Assembly: GCA_026225945.1 (NCBI GenBank)
Contig: JAMJFZ010000705.1
Span: forward strand, 1,373,001 to 1,437,000
Source: Cricetomys ansorgei
Taxonomy: Eukaryota > Chordata > Mammalia > Rodentia > Nesomyidae
DNA length: 64,000 bases
Direction of reading: 5' to 3'
Each line of letters starts with the position of its first letter. Position 1 is the stretch's first letter. The notes under the pieces were generated by a model. It was given only the letters and a program-made list of their open reading frames with translations, made no database searches and was not told the DNA's origin. This document shows, in pieces, positions 9,904 through 20,557 of this stretch. The position numbers and the translations under genes are program-made.

Positions 9904-10399
9904 TAAGAAACTTTTAAAATAGCCTCTGAATAATGGAATTGGACTTGAGGTAGGGACTGAAAAGAAATGTTGTTTTTTCCCCTGAAATTCCTTAGAATAG
10001 TCTCATGTTGAGCTAAGGGAGACCCATGGACTGAGAAGGAAACAGTGCTGCTTTAGGGGATGAGGGAGGAACGGGGACTTGGAGCCCATGCCCCCCCCAC
10101 TCTGCAGACAGGATGAGGAGGAGCAGAAGTGTGAGTGTGGAGGAAGGCTATGCTTTAGAGAGGGGGGGCTATAATAAGAAAGAGCTGGAGGAAGCCACCA
10201 GGGTGGGATCTTGACCCCAAGCCCTGCCAGACCAGTGACCTCATTGGTTTTCTGGCAGAAGGAAATGGGAACTATGGAAGCAAGAGACAGATGGCAATGT
10301 GTTTGTAGCCTCCTACACCCAGATTGGCAGGTATGAGGAATGTTAACAGAGAGTAATGATAGAACTGGACTTCTGGTCCAGTGATCTTTGTTCCACCCC

Positions 10400-10482
10400 C
10401 CACACACACAGAGACACACACACACATACACACAGAGACACACAGACACACAGACACACACACACACACACACACACACACC
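10400..10482. repeat. (CA)n/(CAGACA)n microsatellite
   Basis: Interrupted CA array with AGACAC variants, then about 14 perfect CA units. The Cys-Val-rich minus-strand frames over it are translated microsatellite. Confidence 0.97.
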
Positions 10483-10486
10483 TCCC

Positions 10487-10514
10487 AACTTTCAGTTTTG
10501 GGAAACTGAAAGTT
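10487..10514. promoter_or_regulatory. Perfect 12-bp inverted repeat with IRF/ISRE-like sites
   Basis: Arms AACTTTCAGTTT (10487-10498) and AAACTGAAAGTT (10503-10514) with loop TGGG. The right side reads GGGAAACTGAAAGT, matching the GAAANNGAAA core bound by IRF proteins; the left arm carries its inverse. Immediately follows the CA array. It could be chance, a small hairpin or an interferon-type element. Confidence 0.4.
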
Positions 10515-10689
10515 TCCCAGATTAAGCAGACCCTAGTCTGCCTGTGCTGTGAAAAGTGGCTGGCTTCTGGCTACAACCCTGTAGCTCTAACTGGTCCTGT
10601 GAGAGAGCCGTGAGTCAGCCTTCAGCTCAAAGCACAGGGCATTTCAGGTTTCACACTTTGTGTGGCCTCCTCTTTCATTGGCTTTAGGG

Positions 10690-10912
10690 CAGCAGTTCTC
10701 AACTTGTGGGTTGCAACCCCTTTGGAGGTCAAATGACCTTTTCACTGGGGTCACCTAAGACCATCTGCATATCAGATATTTACATTAAGATTCAAACAGT
10801 AGCAAAACTACAGTTATGAAGTGGCAACAAAAATAATTTTATGGTTGGGGGTCACCACAACATGAGGAAGTGTATTAAGGGGTTGCAGCATTAGGAGGGT
10901 TGAGAACCATTG
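10690..10912. mobile_element. SPIN-like non-autonomous hAT transposon with 8-bp target duplication
   Basis: 223-bp element with terminal inverted repeats CAGCAGTTCTCAAC (left) and GTTGAGAACCATTG (right). It is flanked by identical CTTTAGGG at 10682-10689 and 10913-10920, the 8-bp duplication typical of hAT insertion. Inside, GGTTGCAACCCCTTTGGAGG and the sub-terminal GGGTCACC blocks match SPIN-type elements as I recall them. No transposase frame. SPIN elements are known for patchy, horizontally acquired distribution in tetrapods including murine rodents. Confidence 0.85.
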
Positions 10913-10941
10913 CTTTAGGGCATCTTTTCCCCAGGTGAGAG

Positions 10942-11262
10942 TTGCCTGGCTCCCCACCCCCACAGGGAGACTACGACTTTAAGAGAGGGCGAGTCAGAGC
11001 CATAGGGATCAGTTTCAAGCAGCCCTCAGACAGCAAATCTGGATTGAGTTTGGGAAGAAAAAAGAAGGGGTTAGCTTTGGTCCTGCCTCCTTTCCCTTCT
11101 CGAAAGCTTGCCCCTCCTCCAGCCAGCGCCTGGAAATTCACTTCACTTGGCCTGGAGGTTAAGAGCCTGCCAGCAGCCTTAGCCTCTCACCTGGTCCCTC
11201 CCCTGGCTCCAAAGCACACCATCTGGAGGACTGCCGAGCTAGTGGCTGCAATGAGTAGGTAT
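10942..11262 (+). other. Weak candidate exon ending at a GTATGT donor
   Basis: Non-repetitive, fairly GC-rich stretch open on the plus strand from 10942. It ends GGCTGCAATGAGTAG followed by GTATGT at 11263, a possible donor. An ATG at 11250 would give only ATG-AGT-AG, phase 2. No acceptor or conserved motif is visible and the long frame shows no domain. Confidence 0.2.
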
Positions 11263-11561
11263 GTGTCTGAAATTTCAACTTTCACTTTGTCAAAGACGTC
11301 TGGGGAGAGGTGGGAAGGGTTCTAGGGCCTCCAAGACCCCTGGAAATAGGTGGAAGAAGATGGGTGGACTTTGGTGACTCCACCATGGTCTCTGTGTTCT
11401 GGCATCCATAGGTTCAGAGAAAGGCCTTGTCAGTGTAGCCTGGCCCATTTCCACCTTGAGTTGCTTACCAAACCCCAAGCTCCCCTTGTGTGAGCTTGAC
11501 AGAGTAAAGAGCTAAGAGAACACTGAGAAGAAGGACAGACACCAGGACTTGGTTTTTCTTA

Positions 11562-11660
11562 TTGTTGCATACAAAGACTCAGTATATAGCCCAGGCTGGA
11601 ACTAACCATCCTCCTGCTCTCTGAGTGCTGGTATTATAGGACTGGGCCACCAGGCCCTGC
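11562..11660 (-). mobile_element. B1 SINE, antisense, diverged
   Basis: ATATAGCCCAGGCTGGAACT, TCCTCCTGCTCTCTGAGTGC, GGGCCACCAGGCCCTG; an internal deletion shortens the core. Confidence 0.7.
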
Positions 11661-11664
11661 AGAG

Positions 11665-13440
11665 GGATCTGTTTTTAGATAGAGTATGGAGGCCCCTGGC
11701 AGGTCTGCTCAGCTCTCTATGTTGAAGTCATGAAGCTCAACAGCTATCCCCTACCCTAGTGCAGCCCTGAGCAGAGTGAGAGCAAGGTGAGCAGGATCTG
11801 CCTTTGGTCTTAGTGTCCATTTGCTCTTCACTGGTTCTGGTGCAAGCTAGTGGCTCTAAAAGTTCAGCCTTGTACCTCAAGCGTCCTTGGATGGAGTTAG
11901 ACATCTGTGGTGCTTTTACCAGGCCTTTTGGGGAGAGGTGTTTCCTATCACACCCACCCACCACCACCACCATCCCTATATGTCACAACTAAGTTCTCCA
12001 CAAGCAAAGGAGCACTCAAGAGTCAGTATTTCCAACTGCAGCACTTCTTTGAACATTCTGGGTGGCTGTGATCCCAGCCAGCATGCCTTCTGTGCAAGGT
12101 ATGACAACCCACTCTGGTCACCAGGAATCAAGTTCTCAGATGTTCTTGGCTGATACAAGCAATATTTGGTCCATGTATGATTCTAATGGTCTGGCCAGGG
12201 ACTTTGCTTTACCCCTAGTGACTGGAGACCGTGGGTCTGTTCCTTCTGTGTGAGAGGACTCTGGAAGAACTTGTTGATCTCAGCAGGTTCTGACCTCGGA
12301 GTCTTGAGTGGCTGAGGTACTGTTTAGGCCAGGCCCAAGCCTTTCAGAAGAAATGGCTGCCAGGTGAGTGCCTACTCTAGTGCCCACAACACCAGGATCT
12401 ATTATGTCCTTATCAGGTCACCTTGGAACCCTGGAGGTTAGAGCTTCTTCCTTTCTCAAACAGACTGGGTGTACAGGGAAAGGCAGAATAGAGGCGTGGA
12501 GAAGCAGCCCAAGTAGAATAATCAACTGACATATTGTGAGCCAGTGTGTCCCTAGACACGCCAAAAGACACCTAGCAGGCATCTGATTACTGAATAAGTA
12601 CACAAATACGTGCATAATGAATCCTAAAATAGGGAGGATGGGCATGCTAGAGCTGCCCATTAAGAAGTCCTGGGATCCCCTTGAATCTCTGTCACCAACC
12701 CAGTTTGTCTTTTCTGCTTCTACCTTTGTGTGGCCCTCTTGTTGCTAAGAGCACTAAGCCCCTTTCTGTGAAATATGGACCTAAGTCCTTAGAAACGAAG
12801 AGCCTTGCTTGTGCTCATATAAGCAAATTTAAATCAAACCCCAGAAGAGTTTGTGTGGACCCTGGCCTACTGTGTGTGCTACTCAAGCAGTCTGAAACCC
12901 ATTCACCTCATCCAAGAGCCACTTGGGGGTCCTGAGCAGACATTTCACTGGGGCTGGTCAGGTTGCCCACTGCTGCCACCACTAGTACCTCTCTCAAGGG
13001 CACAGTTGCTTGTCTTAAGAGTTTATTTCTTAACCTGGAAAGGAGTGGGGAATTGCGTGTGATTTCCCAAGGCTATGGCAGTGCCGCATTTGATTATCAT
13101 TGCATACCTTCCATCCCACTGTGGCTGCTCCTGCCTCCTAGTGATGGGATGCCACTATTACCATTACCACCATCACTACATGAACCTTCTAGTTCCTTTG
13201 GGGAAGGCTGCTGTCCTTGCCTGTGCTCTACCCATTTCCTAGTGACCTTGGGCTTCATCAGCCCTTTTCAGAGTAAAGTGGCACTCCCAAGCAAATGGCT
13301 CACTGCACAGCAGAGGGGCAGAGAAAGTGAGAGTTCACATCAGGAAGGTTGGATGTCTGCCTGTGTCCTAGAGATCAATAGAGAACTGAGTGCCTTCATA
13401 GCAGTTCAATCAAGATTGTTCCCTGTTTTCTGAGTGTAAG
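11665..13440. other. Unassigned sequence
   Basis: About 1.8 kb in which I recognise no interspersed repeat, promoter-like cluster or exon. Open frames (for example 12963-13433, +) have ordinary codon composition and no domain. Confidence 0.35.
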
Positions 13441-13443
13441 TGT

Positions 13444-13445
<2 letters not shown>

Positions 13446-13499
<54 letters not shown>

Positions 13500-13500
13500 T
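13446..13500. repeat. (TG)n microsatellite
   Basis: About 25 TG units with a single interruption near the right end. Confidence 0.97.
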
Positions 13501-13504
13501 AGTA

Positions 13505-15055
13505 CTTTATTTCGTTGCCTTTTTGTACCCAACTCTGTTTGTGTAAGGGAAGCTAAAGGTTCCATACACTATTTTTTTCTAATGTGGAAAAAGCCATCCC
13601 TTCAATCTAAAGCTGAGTAATTCCAGTAAAAGGATCCAAGTGAATGAGGCTTCTGCCCAAGTATGGGAAAATATCCATCCATCTCTCCCCTTAATTAGAA
13701 AAATGGCCTTCCAAGTAGTGAGTCATGCTGCCCGCCAGCAAATTGCACCATCTCTAGCCAGTGCACCAGGGACAACAGAGGTAAGAGATAGCAGTGGCTG
13801 CCACACAAGATGTGAGAAGGGACTTGGATTCACTATGCCAGCAGCTCTGTGGCCTACTGTTGCTTGCCCCTGCGCCAAAAATAATTCATTTACCTAGCTG
13901 CATCATCCAGGGTGCTGATTCCATGTCTGAGTTCACCCATACATTCTGATAAGTGGAGTGTTGCAAGAGGCACATGGAATCAGCCACAGCTCTTTGCAAG
14001 AGCCAGGCTTCTGTTTTTTTGAGGAAGGCACATACAATGAAGATTGTAAAGCACACTGGGCTGTAAAGGTATAACCAGTGAGCTTTTCCATATGTGTACA
14101 TATACGTGTAACTTCCACCCAGTGCAAGATACAGAAGATTTGCACAACTAGAAGGCTTGCTTTTACCCTTTCCATCAGGGTCTCTCTGTTTACATGTTCC
14201 AAGTACTGAAATCCAGTATTTGTAACTGGTACTGTGCAGGGAAATGTGCATATGAGGATGCCCTGCCTTGTAGTGTTTCCCAATTCTTTGTGGTGTAAAC
14301 ATTCCTACCACAGCTGGCTTCAAGCTACCAACAGCCTAACAACTGGCTCAGAAAATCTGAAAAATGAACAGTTTTATTCTTATGTATCGGTCTATTGGAC
14401 TCTCTCTCCTTCCCTTGTCCCTGTCCCACCTGATGCAACCCCCTCACCGGCAGGAGAAAGGGATGGCTTAGCGAGTGGTGAGTGGCGGGCAGGAACTCAG
14501 GGAGGGGCATGGGTCTGGATCTGATGCTGGGATCTGGTCGGGGCTCTGAGAGCCAGACAGGATAATTAATTAATTTACCCTGGGACTTCACATTCAGAGG
14601 TAGTCAAAAGTCACTTTATTTGGAGGGTTCAGATGAATATATTGGAGAGTGGTTACAGGCACGGGAGAACAGGTAGCCAATCTGCCAATTGCTGCTGGCC
14701 TGATCAGAGCGGTCTAGGGTGTGGACACAGTGACGTGTGGGGGAGGGGGCAGCTAGTGCCCTCAACTGGCCATGCGACGTTTTGACCCATTTCCATGGTA
14801 CCACACTTATGATAAGCTGACTATGAAGGGGCATCAGAGAAGGCAAGTCCAGTTATGTACCCAATACAGCTTAGTGAACTGCAGTAAGGGGTCTCCCACA
14901 TATTCTCAGCCCCCTTACTAGGAAAACAACTGTTCACAGGATTTAGAGTGATCACTAAATTCATTTATCCACACAAATGACTAGAGTCACAAACATGAGC
15001 AAATTATCAGTGGCTTTATTACTCAAGGTGCTGTAGTAACTTAACTCTTGGAAGA
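13505..15055. other. Unassigned sequence
   Basis: About 1.5 kb with no repeat I can name. Overlapping minus-strand frames at 13886-14323 show no domain, signal peptide or splice context and are not called. Confidence 0.35.
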
Positions 15056-15059
15056 TTGA

Positions 15060-15435
15060 TGTCTTAGTTACTTTTTCTGTTACTGTGATGACATATCCTG
15101 ACAATAGAAACTAAAGAAAGGAAGGGCTTATTTTGGCTCACAAGTTTAAGGGTATAGTCCTTCATGGTGGGGAGGTAAAGGTGGCAGGAACTCAAAGCAG
15201 CTGGTCAGGTTGAGTCTCAGGAAGAAGAGAGAATGAATGCTACTGCTCAGCTCATTTTCTTCTTATATATAAAGTCCAGGACCCCAGTCCAGGGAATAGT
15301 GCTGCCCACAGTGGGCAGTTCTTCCCACCTCGTTTAACCTAATCAAAATAACCCCTCGAGAACATACCCAGATGTTTATCTTCCAGATAATTCTAAATGT
15401 CATCAAGTTGACAACTGAGATTAACCTTCACAAAG
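15060..15435 (+). mobile_element. URR1-group hAT element
   Basis: Starts GTCTTAGTTACTTTTTCTG, TACTGTGATGACATATCCTG, GAAAGGAAGGGCTTATTTTG, GTATAGTCCTTCATGGTGG, and ends CATCAAGTTGACAACTGAG/ATTAACCTTCAC, the layout of the rodent non-autonomous hAT (URR1) family. No transposase. The plus-strand frame 15372-15650 begins inside it. Confidence 0.85.
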
Positions 15436-15469
15436 GAGCAGCCAGGAAATCACACAGTAGTCCATTCTT

Positions 15470-15540
15470 ATTCAGGAATGTATTCCACAACTCCCCATGG
15501 GTGACTGAAACCATGGATGATACTAAATCTTATAGAAACC
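15470..15540 (+). mobile_element. Tigger-like fragment, weak
   Basis: TCCACAACTCCCCATGGGTG followed by ACTGAAACCATGGATGATAC resembles the start region of the element at 49.75 kb (CATTCCAGGATCTTGAAACT...). Short and diverged. Confidence 0.35.
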
Positions 15541-15754
15541 ACTTTCTTGAATTTTCACCAATTTTGCATTCACTGAACGTGAGGATGTGTCTGATTCCAA
15601 ACAGTTTCATCACATTTACCCATTTCTACAGCCATCATCACCACAGTTGAGATGCTAAGCTGTCCATTACCACCAAGAACCGTCCCATTACTATTACGAT
15701 CTCCCTCATACTACCTCTTGGTATTTGCACCTACTCAATTTAATTGGGCGGTGG

Positions 15755-16012
15755 CCTAAAAGGATACAGTCCACCATGGTGAAAAGGCTTTGTGATTGGA
15801 GTTTGCTCACATCAGGGTAGATAAGGAAGCAGAGGGAAGGCAGGAAGCAGAACCAGGCTATAAGTTTCAAGACTCACCCTCCAGTGACCCATGTCTTCCC
15901 GAGAAACCCTACCTCCTAAGGCTTCAACAACCTACAAAAGTAGCGCTACAAGCTGGGGACCAAGTGCTCAAATACACAAGCTTTTGGAGGAGCTCTCACA
16001 CTGAAATCATAA
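15755..16012 (+). mobile_element. URR1-like hAT element, 5' end missing
   Basis: AGTCCACCATGGTGAAAAGG, AGACTCACCCTCCAGTGACC, TACCTCCTAAGGCTTCAAC, AGCTGGGGACCAAGTGCTC follow the latter half of URR1-type elements. Confidence 0.6.
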
Positions 16013-16250
16013 TGGTCCACCCCTTGTCTTTAGAGGCTCATGATCAACTCATAATGCAAAATGCATTCAGTCCAAGTTGCAAAGTCCCCATAGTTCCAAC
16101 ACTTTTCAAAAGTCCATAGCCTCTTCTGAGACTCAAAGCAATCTTTTAACTGTGAGCTACTGTAAAATCAAAAACAAAGTTACAAACTTGCAACATACAA
16201 TGGCACAGGATAATCATCCTTGTTCTAAAAGGGAAGAACAGTTGTTGCAT
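16013..16250. repeat. Old dispersed repeat, class unresolved
   Basis: ATAATGCAAAATGCATTCAG, AAAGTCCCCATAGTTCC, TCTTCTGAGACTCAAAGC and CAACATACAATGGCACAGG occur in an order I have seen in dispersed mammalian repeats; I cannot assign the family. Confidence 0.3.
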
Positions 16251-16251
16251 C

Positions 16252-16785
16252 TAGCAGTAATTTGTTCCTTTCATGGCTAAATAGCAGCCCATGACCCGAA
16301 TGTGCCCATTCATTTTAGCCATGCACCTGTGGAAGGACAGCTGGGTTGATTTCAATGTAGGGACATTATGAAATAAAGCTTCTCTGAGCACTCATAAAAT
16401 GGATTTGTGTGTGAATATGTATCATTCCCCTGGGATAAATGCCCAAGAGTTCATTTGCTGAATTGTATGGCAATTGCATGCTTAGCTTTTCAATAGCCAC
16501 ACTCTATTCCAGCATGGCTGTACCCTCTTATGCGTCCCCCTAACAATGGATGGCTGATTCCGTTTCTTGACACCCTCACCAACGCTTTGTGTGATCACTG
16601 GCCATTCTGATGGGCATGTAGTATACGCATAATGGTCTTGACTTACATTTCCTAGTCGCTGATGATTTTGAAAATATTTTCATCTTTTGTGTCTGTTTGT
16701 CATCTATATGCCCTCTTCAATGAAATGTCTGTTATGACTTTTGTCCATTTTCTAGCTGAGTGGTTTGTTTGTATTTGTTTGTTTT
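16252..16785 (-). mobile_element. L1M LINE, antisense, 3' segment
   Basis: Antisense old L1 3' region in consensus order: CTTTCATGGCTAAATAGCAG, CACCTGTGGAAGGACAGCTG, GGGATAAATGCCCAAGAG, TCTTGACACCCTCACCAACG, CTGGCCATTCTGATGGGC, GTGTCTGTTTGTCATC, TGACTTTTGTCCATTTTC. First of several pieces of one element running to about 18.72 kb. Confidence 0.8.
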
Positions 16786-16904
16786 TAGAGACAACGTCTC
16801 ACTATGTAGTGTTGGGATTTGTTTAGCTTTTTTAATGATAAGCTTTGAGAGGTAGCTGCTGCTCCTTTTGGATATGCAGTTTTCTTTCTCCTAATCTATT
16901 TTGT

Positions 16905-17125
16905 CCTTTAATTGTTTTATTTATTTTATTTTAATTTAATTTATTTTATGTGTATGACTTTTTTATCTGCATGCATGTCTGTACACCACTTGTATGCCTG
17001 GTGCTCACAGAGACCAGAGAGGGTGTCAGATCCCCTGGAATTGGACTTACAGATAGCTGTGGGCTGCTATGTGGGTGCTGGAAATTGAACCTGGGTGCTC
17101 TGGAAGAACATCTCTCCAGCTCCTC
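16905..17125 (-). mobile_element. B3-type SINE, antisense, inserted in the L1M
   Basis: TTTATTTTATGTGTATGAC, GCTCACAGAGACCAGAGAGG, AGATCCCCTGGAATTGGAC, ATGTGGGTGCTGGAAATTG and ACATCTCTCCAGCTCC are antisense tRNA-derived B2/B3 landmarks. It interrupts the L1M. Confidence 0.85.
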
Positions 17126-17144
17126 CCAGTCTAATTTTTTCATT

Positions 17145-17260
17145 CTCTTTATATGTGCAAAAGAATTAATTTTGAAGTTCAGTTGACCAGTTTTCCCTTT
17201 ATGGAACATCCTTTTCCTTACAAGTCTAATAACTCTTTGCTTAACTCTACATTCCAAAAA
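17145..17260 (-). mobile_element. L1M LINE, antisense, continuation
   Basis: GTTCAGTTGACCAGTTTTCC, TTTATGGAACATCCTTTTCC, TAACTCTTTGCTTAACTC continue the same L1 reading after the SINE. Confidence 0.7.
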
Positions 17261-17457
17261 TTGTCTCATCCGCTGCTCCCTGCTCCCCCCCCAAATGTTT
17301 GCTAATATTATGTTTACTATGTTTATAATTTAGCTTATCATGTATTTTCAGTTGTTTCTGTTTTTTTCTTTTTGTTTTTTTGTAGTGCAAAGTGTTAAAA
17401 CTGGGGATCTTGAATATACCAGATATGCTCTTTATCACAATGCTGTGTCTGATGCTT

Positions 17458-17551
17458 TTGACTAAGTTTCCTATGCTGGGCTCAAAGTTGTGATCCTCCA
17501 GCCTCAGCTTCCTGAATAGCTGGCATTACAGGCATTTGCTACCATGCCTAG
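17458..17551 (-). mobile_element. Old B1-like SINE, antisense
   Basis: GGGCTCAAAGTTGTGATCC, CTCAGCTTCCTGAATAGCTG, ATTACAGGCATTTGCTACC is an antisense, diverged 7SL-type monomer. Confidence 0.65.
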
Positions 17552-17594
17552 TGGAGTTAATTTTTTTCTCTAAGACACAAGGTTTAGGTCAAGA

Positions 17595-17618
17595 CTTTTT
17601 TTTTTTTTTTTTTTTTTT
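17595..17618. repeat. Poly(T) run of 24
   Basis: A pure T tract inside the antisense L1M region, probably the reversed tail of a degraded retroelement insertion. Confidence 0.9.
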
Positions 17619-17619
17619 G

Positions 17620-18095
17620 CCCATGCATGTTGATTGAATTGGTACCATTTGTTTAATAGGTTATTCTTCCTTCAAATAGTTTTGCACCTTAGTAAAAAAT
17701 CAGTCAGGCAGGCATATTTGTGATTGTATTTCTGGATTTTCTGTTCTGTTCCATTGATTTTTATATCTATACATCCCATAATGCCACACAATCCTAATAC
17801 AGCTGTATACTAGGCCTGACCACTGAGTGAAGTGGTTTCTCCCACTTTTCTTTTTCAACATTATTTTAGCCATTCTAGAATCTACTCCCTTTTCACCTAA
17901 AATTTAGATATGATCTCTATCTGCAAAAGCCTTTGTGAGCTCTTGATAGGAATTGCATTAAACCTATACACAAAGAATTCATGTCTTGTTTTGAGTCCAT
18001 AAACTTAGCATGTCTTTCCATTTATTTATGCCTTCTTGGCTTGGCTTTCTTTCCAAAGCACTGAGTGATATTCAGCAAAATGTACATTCTGTGAA
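17620..18095 (-). mobile_element. L1M LINE, antisense, ORF2-derived part
   Basis: TTTCTGGATTTTCTGTTCTG, TTCCATTGATTTTTATATC, TTTTAGCCATTCTAGAATC, GATAGGAATTGCATTAAACC, GTCTTTCCATTTATTTATGC follow antisense L1 ORF2 3' sequence. The reading frame is destroyed. Confidence 0.75.
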
Positions 18096-18098
18096 AGT

Positions 18099-18250
18099 TT
18101 TTTTTTTTATTTTGAGAATGGGCCTCATATATCCAGACTGGCCTGGATAGATGAGCTATGCTTCTGAGGATGACCTTGAACCCCTCTCTGATTTGCCTGT
18201 CTCTATCTCCCAAGTGCTGAGATGACAGGTATGCAGCACCATCCCTGATT
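18099..18250 (-). mobile_element. B1 SINE, antisense, within the L1M
   Basis: TTTGAGAATGGGCCTCATAT, GATGACCTTGAACCCC, TCTCCCAAGTGCTGAGATG, GCAGCACCATCCCTGATT; includes a duplicated GGCCTGGATAGATGAGC segment. Confidence 0.8.
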
Positions 18251-18284
18251 CATGCAATGTTAGGGACTAGAAGTCATGTTCAGA

Positions 18285-18720
18285 AGCATGCTAATTTCTT
18301 TGGAGCTGTTGTTAATTGTAGTGTGTTTTTAAGTTGGTCCTTACATGGTTAATACTAGTATAGAAACTCAATTGTCTTTCCGTGTTAACTGATAAAAATC
18401 CACCTTTGCTGAACTCATTTATTACTCCTACGGGTTTTTGTATGGGTTACTTGGGATTTTCTATGTCAATAATCATGTTGTTTCAAAATGGGGATTCTTC
18501 TTTTCATTTTAAATATATGCTCCCTTTATCCCTTTTAATTGCATAGCCTGGATTTCTAATATTGTGTCAGATAAGAGGAGTGAGAGTAGGGACAGGGATG
18601 GAGTGCCATGGTGGAACACTCACTTTGCATACGGCTCTGGGATTGGTCCTCTGCACTGAAAAATCAAATTGTAGGAGAAGACATTCTTGCCTTGTTTCTG
18701 GTCTCCTGGAACACCAACTA
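18285..18720 (-). mobile_element. L1M LINE, antisense, with an ID-like insertion
   Basis: ACCTTTGCTGAACTCATTTA, GGGATTTTCTATGTCAATAA and AGACATTCTTGCCTTGTTTC continue L1 ORF2. Between them 18598-18665 is a sense ID-like SINE (GGTGGAACACTCACTTTGC, TGGGATTGGTCCTCTGCAC). Confidence 0.65.
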
Positions 18721-18724
18721 GGGG

Positions 18725-19215
18725 CAGTTCGGAATGAAGAAAGGACAGACGCACAGTCGCACGCACAGTCGTGTGTGCAGTAAAGCTGGGATCAGATAGG
18801 GGTCTGCTACTGCCACAACCCAGAATCCTGCCATTTGTTATGCACAGCACAGGGGGAAGGATCCGTGCTTCTCAGTAGGGAGTCTCTGTAGGTGAGCAGT
18901 CTCAGGCTGTAAACATCTGGGAGAGGAAAGCTGCAGTTGTTAGTCTTTGCACACACTGATCAATAGTGCATAAACACTCATACTTGGACTCCGGAGGAAA
19001 GCTTTGCCATTCCTCTGCCTTCTGAGCTTCAACCTGGGTAAGGCTTCACCACTTCCTTGGGGCTGAGGCCTCATAGCCTCATGGGCTGAGCCCATGTTAA
19101 CAGCATACACTCATTCAGAACTTCTCCCACTCAGGGCTTCCTCCACTACCCGGAGTTTCTGCTCTCCAGGCAATCCCATCAGTCTTTCACCATTAAATTT
19201 AATGTTAACTGTAAG
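18725..19215. other. Unassigned sequence
   Basis: Short CACAGTCG-type duplications near 18745-18775 but otherwise featureless to me. Confidence 0.35.

Positions 19216-19219
<4 letters not shown>

Positions 19220-19259
<40 letters not shown>
19220..19259. repeat. (TG)n microsatellite
   Basis: About 17 TG units followed by GCGCGT. Confidence 0.97.
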
Positions 19260-19733
19260 TACACACAATGCTTTTTGATTCCAACCATCAAGCATACTGA
19301 AGAAAATGCAGGTAGAGAGGCAGCATTGTATTTACCCATTTTTTTTGCTTGCCATGTTCTTCTCAGTGTTCCTTTATATTTAGAGAATTTTGTGTAGCCA
19401 TCATTTCAGACAAGATTTTCTAGGGACAAATATGCAGTTTTCCCAAATGCATTAATTTTTCCATCATTTCACTGGATATAAGACTATGAATTGGGCATAG
19501 TAGCACACCTGTGCTCTTTTTGGGACTCTGATGACAAGTCTTTTGTTATTTTCACGCAGGTTGGTAATACTCTGCTTATATTTCCATTTTTTCCCTCTGT
19601 GGTTCACATTCTATAATTTCTATGGTTCTATCCCGAAGTTCATTTCCTCTGTTATACCACATTCTTCCTGCTATTGAGCCCATCCATTGAGTTTTAAATT
19701 TTTGCTGTTATATTTTTCAGTTCTGTTATTTCC

Positions 19734-19883
19734 TTTTTGTTTGGTTTTCAAGACAGGATTTCTCTGTGTAGCCCCGACTGTCCTGGAACTCACTCTATAG
19801 ACCAGGCTAGACTCGAACTAGAGATCTACCTGCCTCTGCCTCCTGAGTGCTGGGACTAACAGCATGTGCCACCATGCCTGGCC
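19734..19883 (-). mobile_element. B1 SINE, antisense, mouse/rat-like variant
   Basis: TTTTCAAGACAGGATTTCTC, TGTGTAGCCCCGACTGTCC, GGAACTCACTCTATAGACC, GTGCTGGGACTAAC, CACCATGCCTGGCC. Unlike the copies at 8.0 and 24.9 kb it has TGTGTAGCCC rather than TGTTGTAACTC. Confidence 0.93.
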
Positions 19884-19934
19884 AGTTCTGATTTGAGTTC
19901 TGTCATTTCTCTCGCTCTTTCTCTGCTTATTGAA

Positions 19935-20002
19935 TTTTATGGTGCTGGAGATAGAACCCAGGCTAGACAAGTGCTCTACTGCTGAGCTACAATCCCAAAC
20001 TC
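19935..20002 (-). mobile_element. ID SINE, antisense
   Basis: GCTGGAGATAGAACCCAGG, CTAGACAAGTGCTCTACTG, CTGAGCTACAATCCC is a well-kept antisense ID with B-box and A-box regions. Confidence 0.88.
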
Positions 20003-20014
20003 CCATTCATTTTA

Positions 20015-20018
20015 TATG

Positions 20019-20083
<65 letters not shown>

Positions 20084-20090
20084 ATATATA
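20015..20090. repeat. (TA)n(TG)n(TATG)n compound microsatellite
   Basis: TG array of about 23 units flanked by TA- and TATG-rich ends. Confidence 0.96.
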
Positions 20091-20557
20091 TTTCTATTAC
20101 ATATAGAAGTTATCTATATATCTATAGATAGGTAGATATCTTCTATTACTTGGGTAAGATTTTCCATTTTCTTTTCAAGAGTATTAACTGAAGCATTTTG
20201 TGATGACTGTATTAAAAATGTTGCCTGGCAATTCCAACATCTCACATCTTGGTGTTAGCCCCCGTAGTGGGTCCCAGTGGTGGCATAATGTGCCCAGCCC
20301 CTCCTTGGTCTCACACTGACTTTCCTTAGGTAAGGAATGAGAGGTACCAGGCTTCAGGACATTCAGAAAGCCACTCACAGCCAACTTTCTGCCCAGCTTT
20401 GTGCCAACAGGGCTCTCACTCAATCACGGCTAGTGCCACCAGGGAAGAAAGGGCTGACTTGTCACCAAATAGAGGACTGGAAAAATGCTGAGCAACCCTT
20501 AAACATAGCATCCAAATCATCAAAGCTCAAAGATTATAATTTGGATGTAGCATAGTG

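Larger units (their letters stand above)
19330..20260 (-). mobile_element. Probable L1M remnant, antisense, heavily interrupted
   Basis: T-rich text with TTGCTGTTATATTTTTCAG / TTCTGTTATTTCC and GCAATTCCAACATCTCACA resembles the antisense distal part of old L1s. It is broken by a B1, an ID and a TG array listed separately. Assignment moderate at best. Confidence 0.4.

Noticed and set aside
10003..10488. Cys/Val-rich minus-strand frames
   Set aside because: Translated CA/GT microsatellite.
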